A stretch of DNA of 64,000 bases from positions 496,001 through 560,000 of the forward strand of contig WUJK01000005.1 in NCBI GenBank assembly GCA_011317545.1. The letters run 5' to 3'. Source of the stretch: Coniella vitis (taxonomy: Eukaryota; Ascomycota; Sordariomycetes; Diaporthales; Schizoparmaceae). The notes beneath the pieces are model-generated. The model ran no database searches, was not told the origin of the DNA, and saw only the letters and a program-made list of their open reading frames with translations. Both the position numbers and the translations under genes were made by a program. Within the stretch, counting starts at the first letter, position 1. Each line of letters starts with the position of its first letter. Shown one piece after another: positions 1 to 12,000 of this stretch.

Positions 1-91
1 AGAGGTTGGGGTGGCTGGGCAGCCGGTGCAGAGGAGCACCCATGGTATCGAGAGAGAGTTGCGTGGGCTTTGGCGCAATGAGGGAGAGCAT
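1..91 (-). CDS. Possible 5' end of a gene truncated by the left edge
   Basis: Reading leftwards from an ATG at 91-89 there is an open frame of 30 codons to the window edge, beginning MLSLIAPKPTQLSLDTMGAP. Most codons end in C or G (CTC, TCC, ACG, CTG, CCC, AAC), as in the confirmed genes here. The ATG sits in a good fungal context (CACACCATG) and follows a C/A-rich leader without nearby in-frame ATGs, which looks like a 5' UTR. I do not recognise the protein, and only its N-terminus is visible. If real, it would own part of the very long gene-free stretch to its right as leader or promoter. A chance open frame of this length is quite possible, so confidence is modest. Confidence 0.38.
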   Translation of the reverse strand, partial: MLSLIAPKPTQLSLDTMGAPLHRLPSHPNL

Positions 92-162
92 GGTGTGGCT
101 GTTGTGGGTTCTGCGGTGTTGGTTGCAAGCCTCGAGACAGTGGCGAGTGTTGCTGGGAGAGA

Positions 163-164
163 GA

Positions 165-199
<35 letters not shown>
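163..199. repeat. TA dinucleotide microsatellite
   Basis: An almost pure alternating A/T run interrupted by one ATG. On the minus strand it would lie in the leader of the possible gene that starts at 91. Confidence 0.9.
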
Positions 200-201
<2 letters not shown>

Positions 202-270
202 GGACTGTGGTGGAGTGTGTGCGTGTGTGTGAGTGTGTAGGTGTGTGGAGGGATGTAAGAAGTGAGAAGA

Positions 271-298
271 GGAGGAGGAGGAGGAGGAGGAGGAGGAA
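271..298. repeat. GGA trinucleotide microsatellite
   Basis: About nine copies of GGA on the plus strand (TCC on the minus strand). A minus-strand transcript through here would carry a CU-rich leader. Confidence 0.9.
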
Positions 299-930
299 GA
301 ACAAGAGATATAAAAAAAAGAACAAGATGTATTAATAACAGTGGATGTCGGGCCAGCAGCGGTGAAACGAGCAACGGTAAGACCGTGTGTGTGGTGTGGC
401 TTGCCTTGCTTGCAGTGTCTGTCCTGGATCCGATGGCTGGTGGCGAGTAACGACGAGGGCCAACGTGCTTGCTTGATATACCCAGGAAATGGGGAAGCGG
501 ACAAGGTCTCGGCCTTCGCTCTTTTCAAGAATGCCAGTCTCAGCCAAAAAGGCAAAAGCAACAGCAGCAGCAGCAGCAACAGCCACAGCCACCAGCTTGG
601 TCCTTTTGCTCAGATGATGGGCAGGATCGTCCAGGCAGACCAGCCGGAAAGATGGCCCAATTCGGCTCGCACTCCCCTGGCAGGCCTTATAAGGTTGCGA
701 AGGGCAGGGCGCGCCAGTGTGTGCCAGGCAAGCGTCGACTGTCAGGCGGCTCACAGGGAGGGACGTCTGCGTGGAAAGATGATAAGCCGCGGTGGGGAGG
801 GGCCCAGCCGCCAAGGGGGGTCGTTCCAGATGGGAATGGTCGGGAATAGCGTGCGCGCGCGCGGTGGAGCCGCAGCCCATGTAATATAACAGAATTGGAA
901 GCAATGTACCGAGATGTGATGGGCAGCGCG

Positions 931-990
931 CGGGCACGAGCGCGGGCACGGGCACGGGGCACGGGCACAAGCACGAGCACGACGAGCACG
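931..990. repeat. Imperfect GGGCAC/GAGCAC hexamer repeat
   Basis: A GC-rich stretch of about ten imperfect hexamers alternating GGGCAC, GAGCGC, AAGCAC and GAGCAC. It gives arginine- or proline/alanine-rich nonsense frames on both strands and is best read as a minisatellite. Confidence 0.75.
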
Positions 991-3760
991 GCCCAGGCCA
1001 GGCAAGGTGGAGGGGCTGGAGAAGGAGAAGGAGAAGGAGGAGGCCGCAAAGCAGGACGGTGACTAATATGTGCAAGTATGCTGTGATGTCTGTCGTGTTG
1101 CAGCCCCCGAATGAGGCACGCTTCTACATAGTACAGTAATACAGTGGCTCTGCCACCAGGCGCTCGCTGCAAATCCAAGAAGCAAAGCTTATCCCGCCTC
1201 TTGGAAAGGGAAGCAAAGAAAGGGCTCCTTCGCGGCCGTGGTAAGGACATGCTTGCGGTCGCGTCCTTTTACACTTTTCTTGGGCGCTTCCATACTATGT
1301 AGTCATTCGCAGCGTCTGCACTACGATCGATCTGTGTACACAGTACACATGGCCGGGCCAGTTTTGCCCCAGGAGCCTCCTTTCTTCCGCGGTGCTGGCA
1401 TGTACCTGTACCAGCTTCCAGGGACTGTGTACACACTGTAGTACTGTGTACAAAATACTATGTACTCCTCCTGCTGCGCTCCACTGCGGCACCATCCCGC
1501 CACACACGTTCCAGCGCTCCATTGCCATGTACTACCGTGACTATGACAGCGCTGCACGGTACATCTTTGCCCCGTTCAGACCCCCGTCCCGCTCTCAGGA
1601 CTCCCGCATCGACCAGAATCCCGGATTGGCTGGGGTGCCCTGTACTGGCTCAGTAGGCCCAACGACGAGTGCGGGTCCCTGGCGTGACTGGCCCGAGCAT
1701 GGGGAGGTACCGCGGTACTTTGCTTTCCACGCTGCACCGCACTACAGCGGGGGTAGTGCGTACACGGTAAAGGGATGGCCTATACAAGGGGGGGGTCTGC
1801 TTCGCAAGCGCACCCAGGACATAGCATTCCCAAGTCCCCGGAACGCGCCCTTTGCCGAGTGGCGTGCAAAACTCTATGTACATAGTCAACGCTCTGGCTT
1901 GTCTCAAAAGAGATACCGACTCATGCCCCGTCTTGTTGCTGTCTGTTAGATTCCCAATTGGGACTCGGTATGGACTCCGAGCCCTTTTGCAACCTGCGAG
2001 TCTAGCGGCTGCTCTGTAGTCTGCGGGCCTTGCCCGCGCCAAGATGCAACTCTAGAAACTCATGACTGTTTCTAGTGTGAAGCTATCGCTGCGGTTGACC
2101 TCTCTGGCCGCTCTTCTAGTCCACCTGTCAGCCTGCCTTTTTTTCTCTTTCTTCTTCTTTCTTCTTTGTCTTTTTCCCTCTTGTTTCTACCACGGCACAC
2201 TCCCCCGCTGGTACACGGCACACTCCCACACCTTGGGCTTAATCAAACAAACTTTTCGACGGAACGAAACGCCACTTTTACGTGTCCACGACGTCTTTGG
2301 GCCACGGTTTTTAAGGTTAGGCCAGTGTGGGCTGGGGCCCAGTCTCTCAATCCTCTCTTCTCCCCCTCGTCTTGTCTGCCTCTGCCTCGTTCCGCCCCCC
2401 TCCCCCTCCTTTTACATACGTGTTCGATGGGGGGTGGAGTTTTTGCCAGATTGTGCCCACTTGGCAAGATTCGCATCCAGAAGTTGGCAGCCTTGTTTGT
2501 GCGATCATGTACCTACTTTAGCAGTATACTTATACTTTGTTCTCGTGTGTACAGGTGGGCTGGGTCATGGGATCAGCAAACTATGACAATCCTGATCACA
2601 CAGCGCACACATCATAAAAGCCACATCCCGCTAAAGCCAAATCCCCATCTTACATCATATGGCGATATACGGACATCTCGTACATGGCCCTTGCTGCTTT
2701 GGCTTTCTCTCGGATGGGTTTATTAGTATGGGCAAAAACCAAAACAAAGTATGCGTTTTGTTTGGATGGGACGTGATCACCAACGAAAACTCTACATCTC
2801 CGTGAAAGGCCCCTTCTCCTCCACACTCAAAAGAGCCGGGGGGGGGGCGTGTTGGGAGGCAGCATAACGGGAGATCAGACCATACAAACCTACACTTTGA
2901 CAGAGTCACCACGAGGAAGGCAGCAAAAAACCAAAAAAGGGCCCGCAAGCAAGCCAATAGGGCAAGAGTCAGCATCATATGATGCGGATTGCCCGCTCTA
3001 GACAGCTCATGACGCCCTTGTCGAATACATGGTCATTGGTTGAAAGCGACCGCCCAAAAATAAAAACCAAGAAAAGCAAAAGAGTTTGGTTGTTGGTTTG
3101 TCTTGTTGGCAACAGTCCAGCCAATGCTTTTGGTGTTGCGAAGCAGCAGGCCTTGTTAGCGTACCAATGTGTGGTGTTTTCTTTATCGTGCCCTTCGTTC
3201 TTCTGTCAAGGTTGGTCGGATTTAGCTTCACCTGTGGCGTTCTGTAACGTGGTTTCACGCGGCCGTGGAGGGGGGTGGTGGTGTGTGGTGTGGTGTGGTG
3301 TTGTGTGGCACAGTTTGATGCGCCCCAACGGGCCCTGGCCCTACCATTGATGGACTGACTGACTGCCCTCGACTTGTTGCCCCAATACGAGTCACTGATG
3401 CTTCGCGGGAAAAGTCTACCAAGTCAGAAGGAAAGGAAGAGCCAGCAAGCACAGGATGAGAAAACCCAAAAATCCCCATGTTACTGGCAGAACAGACCAT
3501 CCCAAAAAAGAGGGGCTGGGCTCAAACACAGCCAGTCGTGTCATGGTAAAAAAGGCAAAACCAGAAAAAGGCAGCTTGTTCGATTCAAGCTCGCTGCCCT
3601 GCTCCAGCATCAAAGCGAAACGAACCGGCCCGGTGAGCGTTGCGCTACCCTCGGGCGAAAGGCTGGTTGCACGTTTGCAAAAAACAGACTCGAGTATCAG
3701 AGTTTCCACTCCAATAGTCGCTTAGCCTAAGGCATTTCCAGCCCAAAAGTATATATAACA

Positions 3761-3762
<2 letters not shown>

Positions 3763-3804
<42 letters not shown>
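3763..3804. repeat. (GT)21 microsatellite
   Basis: An uninterrupted 42-nt GT dinucleotide repeat in non-coding DNA. Confidence 0.95.
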
Positions 3805-3807
<3 letters not shown>

Positions 3808-4851
3808 AAAAGCAACCAACCCAAGCGGCATTGTCGGTTCTGACCAAAAACAGGGCGCCAAAACTCATGCACCTCGACGAATACAACCTGTTCTCGGCGA
3901 TTGCATGCCGGTCGGACTGTTTTCCTGGTGAAGGACAAAGTTTCATGCAGTACTGTGTACTATGTAAGCAGGTGACCCCATAAATGGTGACTGCATGTCA
4001 AAACTATCATGTAGTGACGAGCTTTACAGGGCAGCCTTATGATTATGTTTTTCAATATCACGGCCACATGCAGCTGCGTACATACGTAGTACTTGACCTT
4101 GACCCCCCCCCAATTGACCTTTCTTAGGTAATAGTAGCCTTTCATTCTCCCCAGACTGGCATATCCCAGTTGGAATGAGTTGTGCCATGTACTTCTTCCC
4201 CCCCTTTTTTTTTTCTTTTCTCTCCCTTTTCTTTCTTTCTTCCCTTCCCTCCATTCCCCCTAATCGTTGTCTGTGATTGTTCTAGCTCTTCCATTCTCCG
4301 TTTCTTCCTCCCACCCAAGCACTTGGCTGACAGATTGCTCCATTCTTTCTCTCTACCATGTACCGCCGCCTGCTCTGTCCCTGACTATAACACTTGGCGA
4401 ACTTGGTGGGACACCCCTCCTTTCACCGAGTCAGCCGAGTCAGCGCCCACAAAGGCAGTCAAGTCATCCAAACACGGAGCCTGCCCGTGGGTTCCACAAC
4501 TCCCAAGGGAAAGACGGGGACAAAAGAAAAGAAAGAAACACGTGAATCCGGTCCCCCCCCCCAAAAGAATAAGAAAATCGCAAAGTCACTTTCATACCTT
4601 GTGTGTATCATTACACATTCTGTTGCCCTTTTTTTTTTGTGTTGGCTTCCCGCGCGGCGCCTTTAGATTTTGATTTGTTTTTCCCCCCCCAAAAGTGAGG
4701 GGGGTTGGGGAGGTTCTGCCTTTTTTTCTTGAAAAAAAAAAAGGAAATAGATCTGCAGTGCTCCATTTATCTAATGCGATGGCTTTGAACTATACATAGT
4801 ATCCTATGATCGTACTATGTACTACTTGTCAAGCAAAACATGGGACAGGCG

Positions 4852-4873
4852 TTTTTTTTTTTTTTTTTTTTTT
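4852..4873. repeat. 22-nt poly-T tract
   Basis: A homopolymer run of T in non-coding DNA; its length may vary between assemblies. Confidence 0.9.
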
Positions 4874-4900
4874 CCCTCGCTTGAGTCTTCTTGAGACGTT

Positions 4901-6700
4901 TCCTCGCTCAGACTAGCACGTACTTGACATTCGCACTATTGATAAGAGAAAGGAGGAAAAAAAGAGACCCCCTCACAAAATATACATATATAAATATATG
5001 TGGAGAAAGAAAGAGAAACAGAGAGAAAAAAGCTAAGGCCAGACAGACAGAGAGAGAGAGAGGAAAATTTAAAAACAAAGAAATAAATCAATAATAATAA
5101 ATCCAAAAATACTACAATCCAAGAAGAAAGAAAGAAAAAAAGAGCCGCTACAAACCGCCATCTCGATCCTCCGTGATGAACGGCACTCGCAAAGCTTTGA
5201 CAACACGACAAAACGCGTTCGAGAGAAGGAAGCGCGTAAAAAAAAAAAAAGAGGTAAAACTAAAACACGACACGCGCCGCCCCCTCCCCGGCTCCTCTCG
5301 TCCCCCCCTTCTCAAGCTAATAAATTGGGGGTGGCGGTCACTTTGCTCTACAGTTAAATAAGGTTTAATGGCACGGTAGACTCGTGTGTGTCTGGATAGA
5401 AAGAAAGATGACAAAAAGAAGGGGAAAGAGAAAGAAGAGACGCTGTATGTAGATGACTTCTGTGTACAGATGAAAGTATGCGTAGCGAGTGAGGCTGTGC
5501 CTGCTGACTGGGAGACAAGGCTCCGGCTGTTGAAAGTTTCTAGGATAGCCTCATCCAGAGTCATGAATGTGGAATATAATGCATGTACATACTAAAGTGC
5601 GCGTACGGAAATCACGAAAGCCCTTTGACGGAACGAAATGAAGGATTGGGGAAAGAAAGAAAGAAAAGAGGCAGGACACCACAAGACAAGCCAGGATATG
5701 CCTCTTGCCACTCATTGCTGCCTCGGATGCAGAGCCTCGTATCTCCGCGGGCCTCACTCCCAGGAAATATGATGCCGGCGATGTTCCCAAAGAGGTAATC
5801 TTGTCGTTGGCGAGATATCGAAAATGGTTTTTAGAGTTTCAATAATGACGGTGACGACGATGCTGCGGATGCTCTTTGTTACTAAGCAAATCTTGGGGTT
5901 GCGATTCAGCATCTATGGATCTGTGGTTCTTCTTCATCTGTTTGCTTCTCCTCCCTCTCCCTTGTTTTTGTTGGCGGCAGCCGATGGTTCTCGTCATCCC
6001 CCCTGGTCCACCACCACATCAAGGGCTTGCAGCCTCCAAGAAGGGGGGTTGATGAAGGGGAAAATGAGCCAAGACGGGTCGCTAATCGCTTCCGTACCTT
6101 CACATACTGAAGTATGTACAGAGGAGCAAAGCCCGCACTACATAGCAAAGCCCGCAACGCCAGGGTGACCCAGGGTGGTTGGGACAGCCCCCCCGGGCAC
6201 CCCTCTTCGCACTGTCAAGGGCTTTCACATAGTAAAATGTCAAGATTGTTTGGCTTTTCCCTGGAGATACAGGGGGGGGGGCGGCTGGAAAGTACTTGGC
6301 TACTTTGACGCTCAGGGCAGGTACTTGGGTACTTGCTTACGCGCGTGAACTTCGGCACCCCGACAAAACACATGGCAATGGGGCAATTGGCAGGTCATGG
6401 CGCGCATCTTTTTGTCCCGCCCGTTGCAAAAGGCCCTGGGCCTTTTTTTTTTTTATATTTTTTTTTTTTACCGCTTATAGCCCCTGTTCGCCCAACCGCG
6501 CGGGATGACGAACAAGAAAACGAAAGCGGCACGGAAATTGGGAAGCCAGCAAGCAAGCAAGAAAGAAAGAAAGGAGAGGAGAAGAGAGGCAGGGGAAAAG
6601 GGAAGGAAGCCAGCCCACTGGGAGGCTGAAACGACGCCGTGTGGAGGTTATTTCACAGAGAATACCAAGTATGTGGCATCGAGGTGACATCTTTGTGTGT
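4901..6700. promoter_or_regulatory. Cluster of purine-rich tracts (pyrimidine-rich on the minus strand)
   Basis: Long GA-rich runs lie at about 4948-4970, 5003-5063, 5124-5143, 5397-5443, 5653-5672 and 6560-6606. Read on the minus strand these are CU-rich, the composition usually seen just upstream of transcription starts in filamentous ascomycetes. With a possible minus-strand gene starting at 91, they could mark a distant promoter and a multi-kilobase leader. This is inference from composition only; no coding region is seen here. Confidence 0.3.
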
Positions 6701-9000
6701 TCTACCTGGGCTGCCATACTATGTACGCTGTAAGCAGTGATTTCCATGTATGCAATCATGTTGACGAATGTGATGTGCTTTGCGTCTTACTGGTCTCTTT
6801 CTTGTTTGGTATTTCGTCTGTAGAGTAATCGACGAGAACCTGTACGCATCCATCATATCTTTTCTTGCTCCTCGTTTTCCTCATTGGGATATTAGTTGGT
6901 TTGCTTCTTGCTCGCTTGCTTGCGGTGGTTTCTCTCACTCTCTCCCACTCTCACTCACACACACACACACTCTCTCTCTCTCTCACACACACACACAGGA
7001 CACGAGGAGCGCTTGCAGAACTGGTATACATGATAGGCAGAACTAGAGAAAAAGAAAAGAACCCTTACCGATCCGGAAAGGCACACATCCGGTCCCTCAA
7101 TTCTCTGTGCAAGTCCTATAGGCTATATATGAACGTACGATAGTCCAGATTTGGAATAGTACACATGACACGTGTAGGCCAGGGAAGAGCAGGAGAGGGA
7201 TATATATCTAGGCACTACCATGGCAGCACGTCGTCACTGGCCCCAATTTTCATCAGCCTACTTGTGTACACAACATCATGGCTCGCCTGATAAACGCGCG
7301 CACTACTATGAAATACTGCTCATCGGAAGGCGCTCTCCGTACTGCAGGACGCAGAAACATTCCCAAGCTACATCTTGACTATACAAGTACGTGCCGCACT
7401 ATGTAAAGTATAAATAATAGCTTAAATAAAGCCTCCTGGTGCCCAGACATACTGGCGCAGCGGCAAAGTGATGTCTGCAACAATATTGATGGCTACTAGT
7501 GGAGAGTTCGGAGGGAAATGCTTTCTTCATTCATAGTCTATCTCATAGCACCACGTTACGCCCTTCAGCTTTTTCGATCCAGAGATAGTCAGACCAATCA
7601 GTGGGTATGAAGAAAAGGAAAAAAAAAAAAGAGAGAACAAGCTGAACTTCCATGGCAATGAGTTTCCCCCAGGACCGCAACTTACAGTGCTTCTTTTGTA
7701 TAGCACAGCCTTTTACATCAAGCATCTTCCCTGCTTGGTTCTCGACCGCCTTTTTTCTTCTCTCACTCTTTGCTTTTTGGTGCCGGAAGCCAGAACATCT
7801 TCTAGAAGCTTTTATTCCTTTCGCAAGACCAGCATTCCTTGTCGTTCGCTGTTGATAGCAAGATTACGGAAAAAGTTTCTGACTTTCATGTTTGGTTATT
7901 GCGCAGGACTGCAATTATCGAATCACACTAGTAAAGCCTTCTCAGGCCTGATGTTATCTCAAACAAACGTTTACGTACGCCCATGTGACGGACGAGCCTC
8001 GGCATCTTTACCTTTTTTTTTTTGGGTCGTTGCTCACATCTTTTCCCCCAAAGATTTTGTACTATAATAGGCGAGGACTGGAAATCTTTCCGCGGTCTGG
8101 GAATAAGACGGGGCCACGGTCCAGGAGAAGGGCGATGCTACTGCTATGTATACACTACGTGCGTACAGTATATGGATGTACATCACAGTAGATCATACAA
8201 AATCTACACCCATATTAGCACCCGTTGGTGTTGGCAGGGGCGGAACTGGGAGCGGAGGGGGGATCTTTTTTGGAACGGGGGGCGGATGAAAATCACAGAC
8301 ATGGTAGTACTTGCTAATTACGTACTCTACAGTATGCAACTGTACACGGCACGCTGCTCTACCCAACAGTGTACATAGCACCATACATAGTAGTAAGTAC
8401 CCCTAGATGTAACGTGGAACTCTTGCAGACCCCCTTCTCAGAATCATGGTTTTGGCACCTGCCACGATCAAACGACCGGCCCCATCGAGCCTCTCTTTGC
8501 CACAGGCACATTCATTTCTTCCCTGTCTTTTTGTTTGGGATCATTGAACCACTTGTGTCATGTAGAGATATTGTCGTATGTGCCGTCTGGCAATGCAAAC
8601 CTGGGCATTGTTCCTTTCTTTGCCTTGACTTACATCACAAGTGCTGCAGGACAAAAGCACAGGAAATAGAGTTTGGATTGCTAAACCGCCGGGTAGACGA
8701 AGAAGAATAGAAAAGAAAAAAAAAAGAAGAAAAAAAAGAGCGGAGACACACAAGTACATTAGTGGTCACGCAAGCTCAAGTCGAAACCAAGGACAATAGC
8801 CAAGAGCTTGATTTATTCCACTCACATCTGTAGGTTTGGACGGATTTGAGTTTTGAGAATTGTCGTGGGGACACACTACAGGAACACCATTCGCAGCAAT
8901 CGGGCCGGCTTGCGTCAAAGAGGGCCGCTTCAAGGGAAAGGTAGGCGGGGAATCGACCCAATCGCATGGTGTTTTCCATCATCAAGAAAGCCGTAGCTTA
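6701..9000. other. Gene-free stretch, CT/CA repeats and palindromic words
   Basis: No gene is supported on either strand. It contains a compound CT/CA microsatellite (6931-6998) and several clusters of GTAC-centred palindromic words (about 7390, 8145-8190 and 8320-8400). Open frames here are short and driven by simple sequence. Confidence 0.55.
6931..6998. repeat. Compound CT/CA microsatellite
   Basis: Blocks of TC, CA, CT and again CA dinucleotides follow one another, giving a Ser/His/Thr-Leu nonsense frame. Confidence 0.9.
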
Positions 9001-12000
9001 TTAGCGACTTGAACTGCCAACCCTTGCATTGAACCTCTAGCCCACGTCAAAGGGCATATGCCGGCGATCAAAAGAGAAAGGGCTTTGTGCACCGTTTGGT
9101 GCAGAGTCGAGTGTCAGAATGACGTTCAAGGTGCCTCTGGTGCAGGTAGATAGCTTCAAGAAGATTTCCCCCCGTTCACCGGCCTTAGACATGGCAGGAG
9201 CCTCGTTCCCCTTTCCCAGCGAGTCAGCGGATGTCCTGGTTGTTCTGAATAATGACCGCGCTTTTTTTTTCTTGTTGAAAAAAAAGCATAGACAAAAAGG
9301 CCTTAGTGCTTGTAGCGTGTCTGGCGTGGCCACCATTCCAAGAGCGTGACCGAGTGAGCCCTTGTACCTTTTCTAAACTTAGTATGAACGCGCTTCTTTC
9401 TCTTCTTCTTGTTATGAATCCCCTCCAGCCACGTCTGTGTGAGTGGAGCCGGGTGTTGGGATTGTCAACCTGATGTGAGTACATGGTACCTGGTGGATGC
9501 TGCTGCGTGCCCGGGAGATTGGTAACGTTGGTTGATCATCTCCATCTCATCTTGGATCCCCTGGCGCGACGGCGGCGCACCCCGCCTCTTGCCGCCGTGC
9601 CGCCCGTTCGGCAGGTAGGCTGTTCTGGCTGTGCTGGCTGTGTTGGCTGGCTGGACAACTAGCGCATCGCACAACCTTCAATAGTGCCAAAGGCCAGGTA
9701 CTGAATAAGTGCCGACTGTTGCTCCTAGAATCGTCCTCCATGGCTCCCGACGGCATACTTGCTACGTACCCAGCAAAGAAGCCGGTACTTTTATCGGGCC
9801 TGCCCTCGCCAAGCCCCAACCAGTACAGAAGATCGGAAACAGCAAGCTCCGGAACGGGGACTGGGGCAGAGGACAGAAAAGATGGCCCATGGAAATTTCC
9901 CAGATGAGGCAACTCGTCATATGTCATGCAGCAGTAGAACGCATCATTTCCACAGACGGAGAATGGTCCAGAGTCAGAAGACGGCGGTTAGCGTTTCACA
10001 TGACCAACTCAAAATCCGCGGCCGTCAAGAGGGAAACAAAGGGCTTATGCGTTTGGGCGAGAACATGAAGCAGGTGCTTTTTGCCTCTCTCTCACACAAC
10101 AATAGGCTGCCAGGCAGGCCGGCGGCCTTGCAGCTGCAGGTTGGAAAACGGAGTGATAGGCCTGGACCCCCCTCCCCTGCGTCTCTAGCATGTAGGGAGG
10201 GCCCCCAGCCTAGCGCAAACCTTAATTGGACTCCACGCCTCCTGGCCCATGCCTGGCAGCCTGGAGCCTGGGCTTGCCCAGCAGGAAACAAAGCAGCCCC
10301 CAACCCTCGGCGCAATGCTTATTACCGGAGGCTCCATTCCATCGGCGCAAATGCACCGCAGGATAGAGGCAAAACAGACAAGACGGGCGTGGACTCTGGA
10401 TGGGGACTGGGGCCAGAGCGACAGGAGCAGAGACAGGGCAAACGATTTTCCATGAGCCTCGGCTGAGGCTCGCTGCTTACACGATGTTTCTCAATGGCTT
10501 CGTTTCCAGTGCATTATTACACAGCAGAGCGCCCCAAGCATCAATCTCCTAATCTTCTTGCTCTCCATTCAATAGACTTTCGGCCTTGTCTCGCGTGTTG
10601 GACCCAGTTGGGATAGCGACGCCGTTGCTCTAGCCCAGGAAGCCCGTGCTTTGGTGTTTGCGTTTTGTTTTGTGTGTTTTTTTTTTTTTTTTTGCTTCGT
10701 GTGCCACGCGACCCCCTCGATGCGACGGCTTCTCTTCACAGGCACAGACAGCCAGCCCTCTTCCGATAGGAGCCTTCCGAGTGGTTTCGACTTTCGAGTG
10801 CCGAGAGCCGCCTGGCAAGGCTCCGCTGTGCATCGACAGGCCCTTCCCCACACAATTTTGTCGGGCTTTTGTCCTGGCGGAACTTTCGGTCGGGGCCTTG
10901 TCCGGTGTTTCGAGGTCAGCTGCTTGCTCTCCTCCCTGAATCGAGCTCGATGAGGCGGGAAATGTATATCATGGTGGACGCTGCCAGTCAGAGAGACCCT
11001 GGCGGGCGAACTTGCAAGAGACGAGAGGGAAGTCCATGACTTGTTTCTTGGGTGCGCAAAAGACGATCTCTTGCCGGGTGGGAATGTTTCGAACATTATC
11101 AGCCAAGATTTGAGGTGGATGACTGTCAAAAAGGGCTTCTGCTTGATGAAACTCGAGCTGTGGCGAGTCGCTCCGGGGACGTCTCTTCAGCACGCAGGGA
11201 CGCCCCTGTCCTCGTCCTCTGCCTTCGCCGACGTGCGAGGCAGGAGCGGACTGCCAACGCAAACAATGGCAGGAGCACAGCAGACAAAAGAGGAAGGAGG
11301 AGGGAGATAGGCCGCGCCCGGGTTCGGGTTCGGGTTCTCCTTGCGCAGCAGTTCTTTCGGTCGAAGCATCTCCTTTCTCATCCTCTCGCCAGTCTCGTTA
11401 CGGCTCGCGTCCAGAATCCTTTGACACGTTGGCGAGGTCAGAAGTCTTCGTTTCCTCTTTGCGAGCCCTTGCATGCACAACCATAATGCTGAGCGGCAAT
11501 CTCGGCTCTCACCTCCTATGCCCTGACTCGATGTTGAGCAGTTACCTCGCCGGCTCATTGCCGTCATCTACAATCAGGGACGCTTTGTTGATGCTCCATA
11601 CCCGACTCCTAATCTCATAGGGCCATCGGTTCTTGCCCTCAACAGGTCCTCATTCACTGCCACTCGCTGTGTGGCCCAAGTGACCGGCGAAGCCCACGCG
11701 GTACGCAACCAAGTTGCGGCTCGCAACACCCGGCCTCAGTCGACGTCATGGCGCGCTGGATACACGTGGTTTGCGGTCTACACATCGCCGCCGGGCCCGT
11801 GTCCGTGCCCGAGTGTGCCTGCTAGGATGAGCGACCCCTCCCGGTGCTGTCATAGTCGGCGGTTCCACGGTTTCGCGGCACACTGAGTTTCGGGCTTCAT
11901 ATGCCGTTCCCGCCATAATTCTGGGCATGCTCTGCGCCCATTTCTCCAACGTCGTGTGCACTTTTTGCGTTGTCAGAATTCTACTAGTTACCAGCTCGCC

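Larger units (their letters stand above)
92..2060. other. Gene-free stretch rich in simple repeats
   Basis: No convincing coding region is seen on either strand. Open frames up to about 247 codons exist (for example 332-1075 minus) but are made of low-complexity Arg, Ala, Cys or Leu runs. The stretch holds a TA microsatellite, a GGA microsatellite and a GGGCAC-type GC-rich repeat. It also holds a cluster of short palindromes built on TACTGTGTAC and CTATGTACATAG (around 1332-1350, 1425-1466 and 1873-1886). Confidence 0.6.
2061..4900. other. Gene-free stretch with pyrimidine tracts and a GT microsatellite
   Basis: No gene is supported. CT-rich tracts lie at about 2133-2185 and 4190-4260 on the plus strand; such tracts often precede transcription starts in filamentous fungi, but no credible plus-strand coding region follows either one. 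A (GT)21 run, a TGGTG-rich patch near 3270-3309 and a 22-nt poly-T are the other notable elements. Palindromic TACTGTGTAC/TACTATGTAC words occur near 3950 and 4795-4830. Confidence 0.55.

Noticed and set aside
332..1075. 247-codon minus-strand open frame
   Set aside because: It is built from a GC-rich hexamer repeat and Leu/Cys/Pro runs, with no domain and no coding-like codon use.
3570..3600. Perfect T-arm-like hairpin GCTTG-TTCGATT-CAAGC
   Set aside because: No A-box, anticodon arm or pairing acceptor stem lies upstream; it is a chance hairpin.
9759..10466. 235-codon plus-strand open frame
   Set aside because: Its composition varies abruptly, competing frames of similar length overlap it on both strands, and there are no motifs or splice signals in support.
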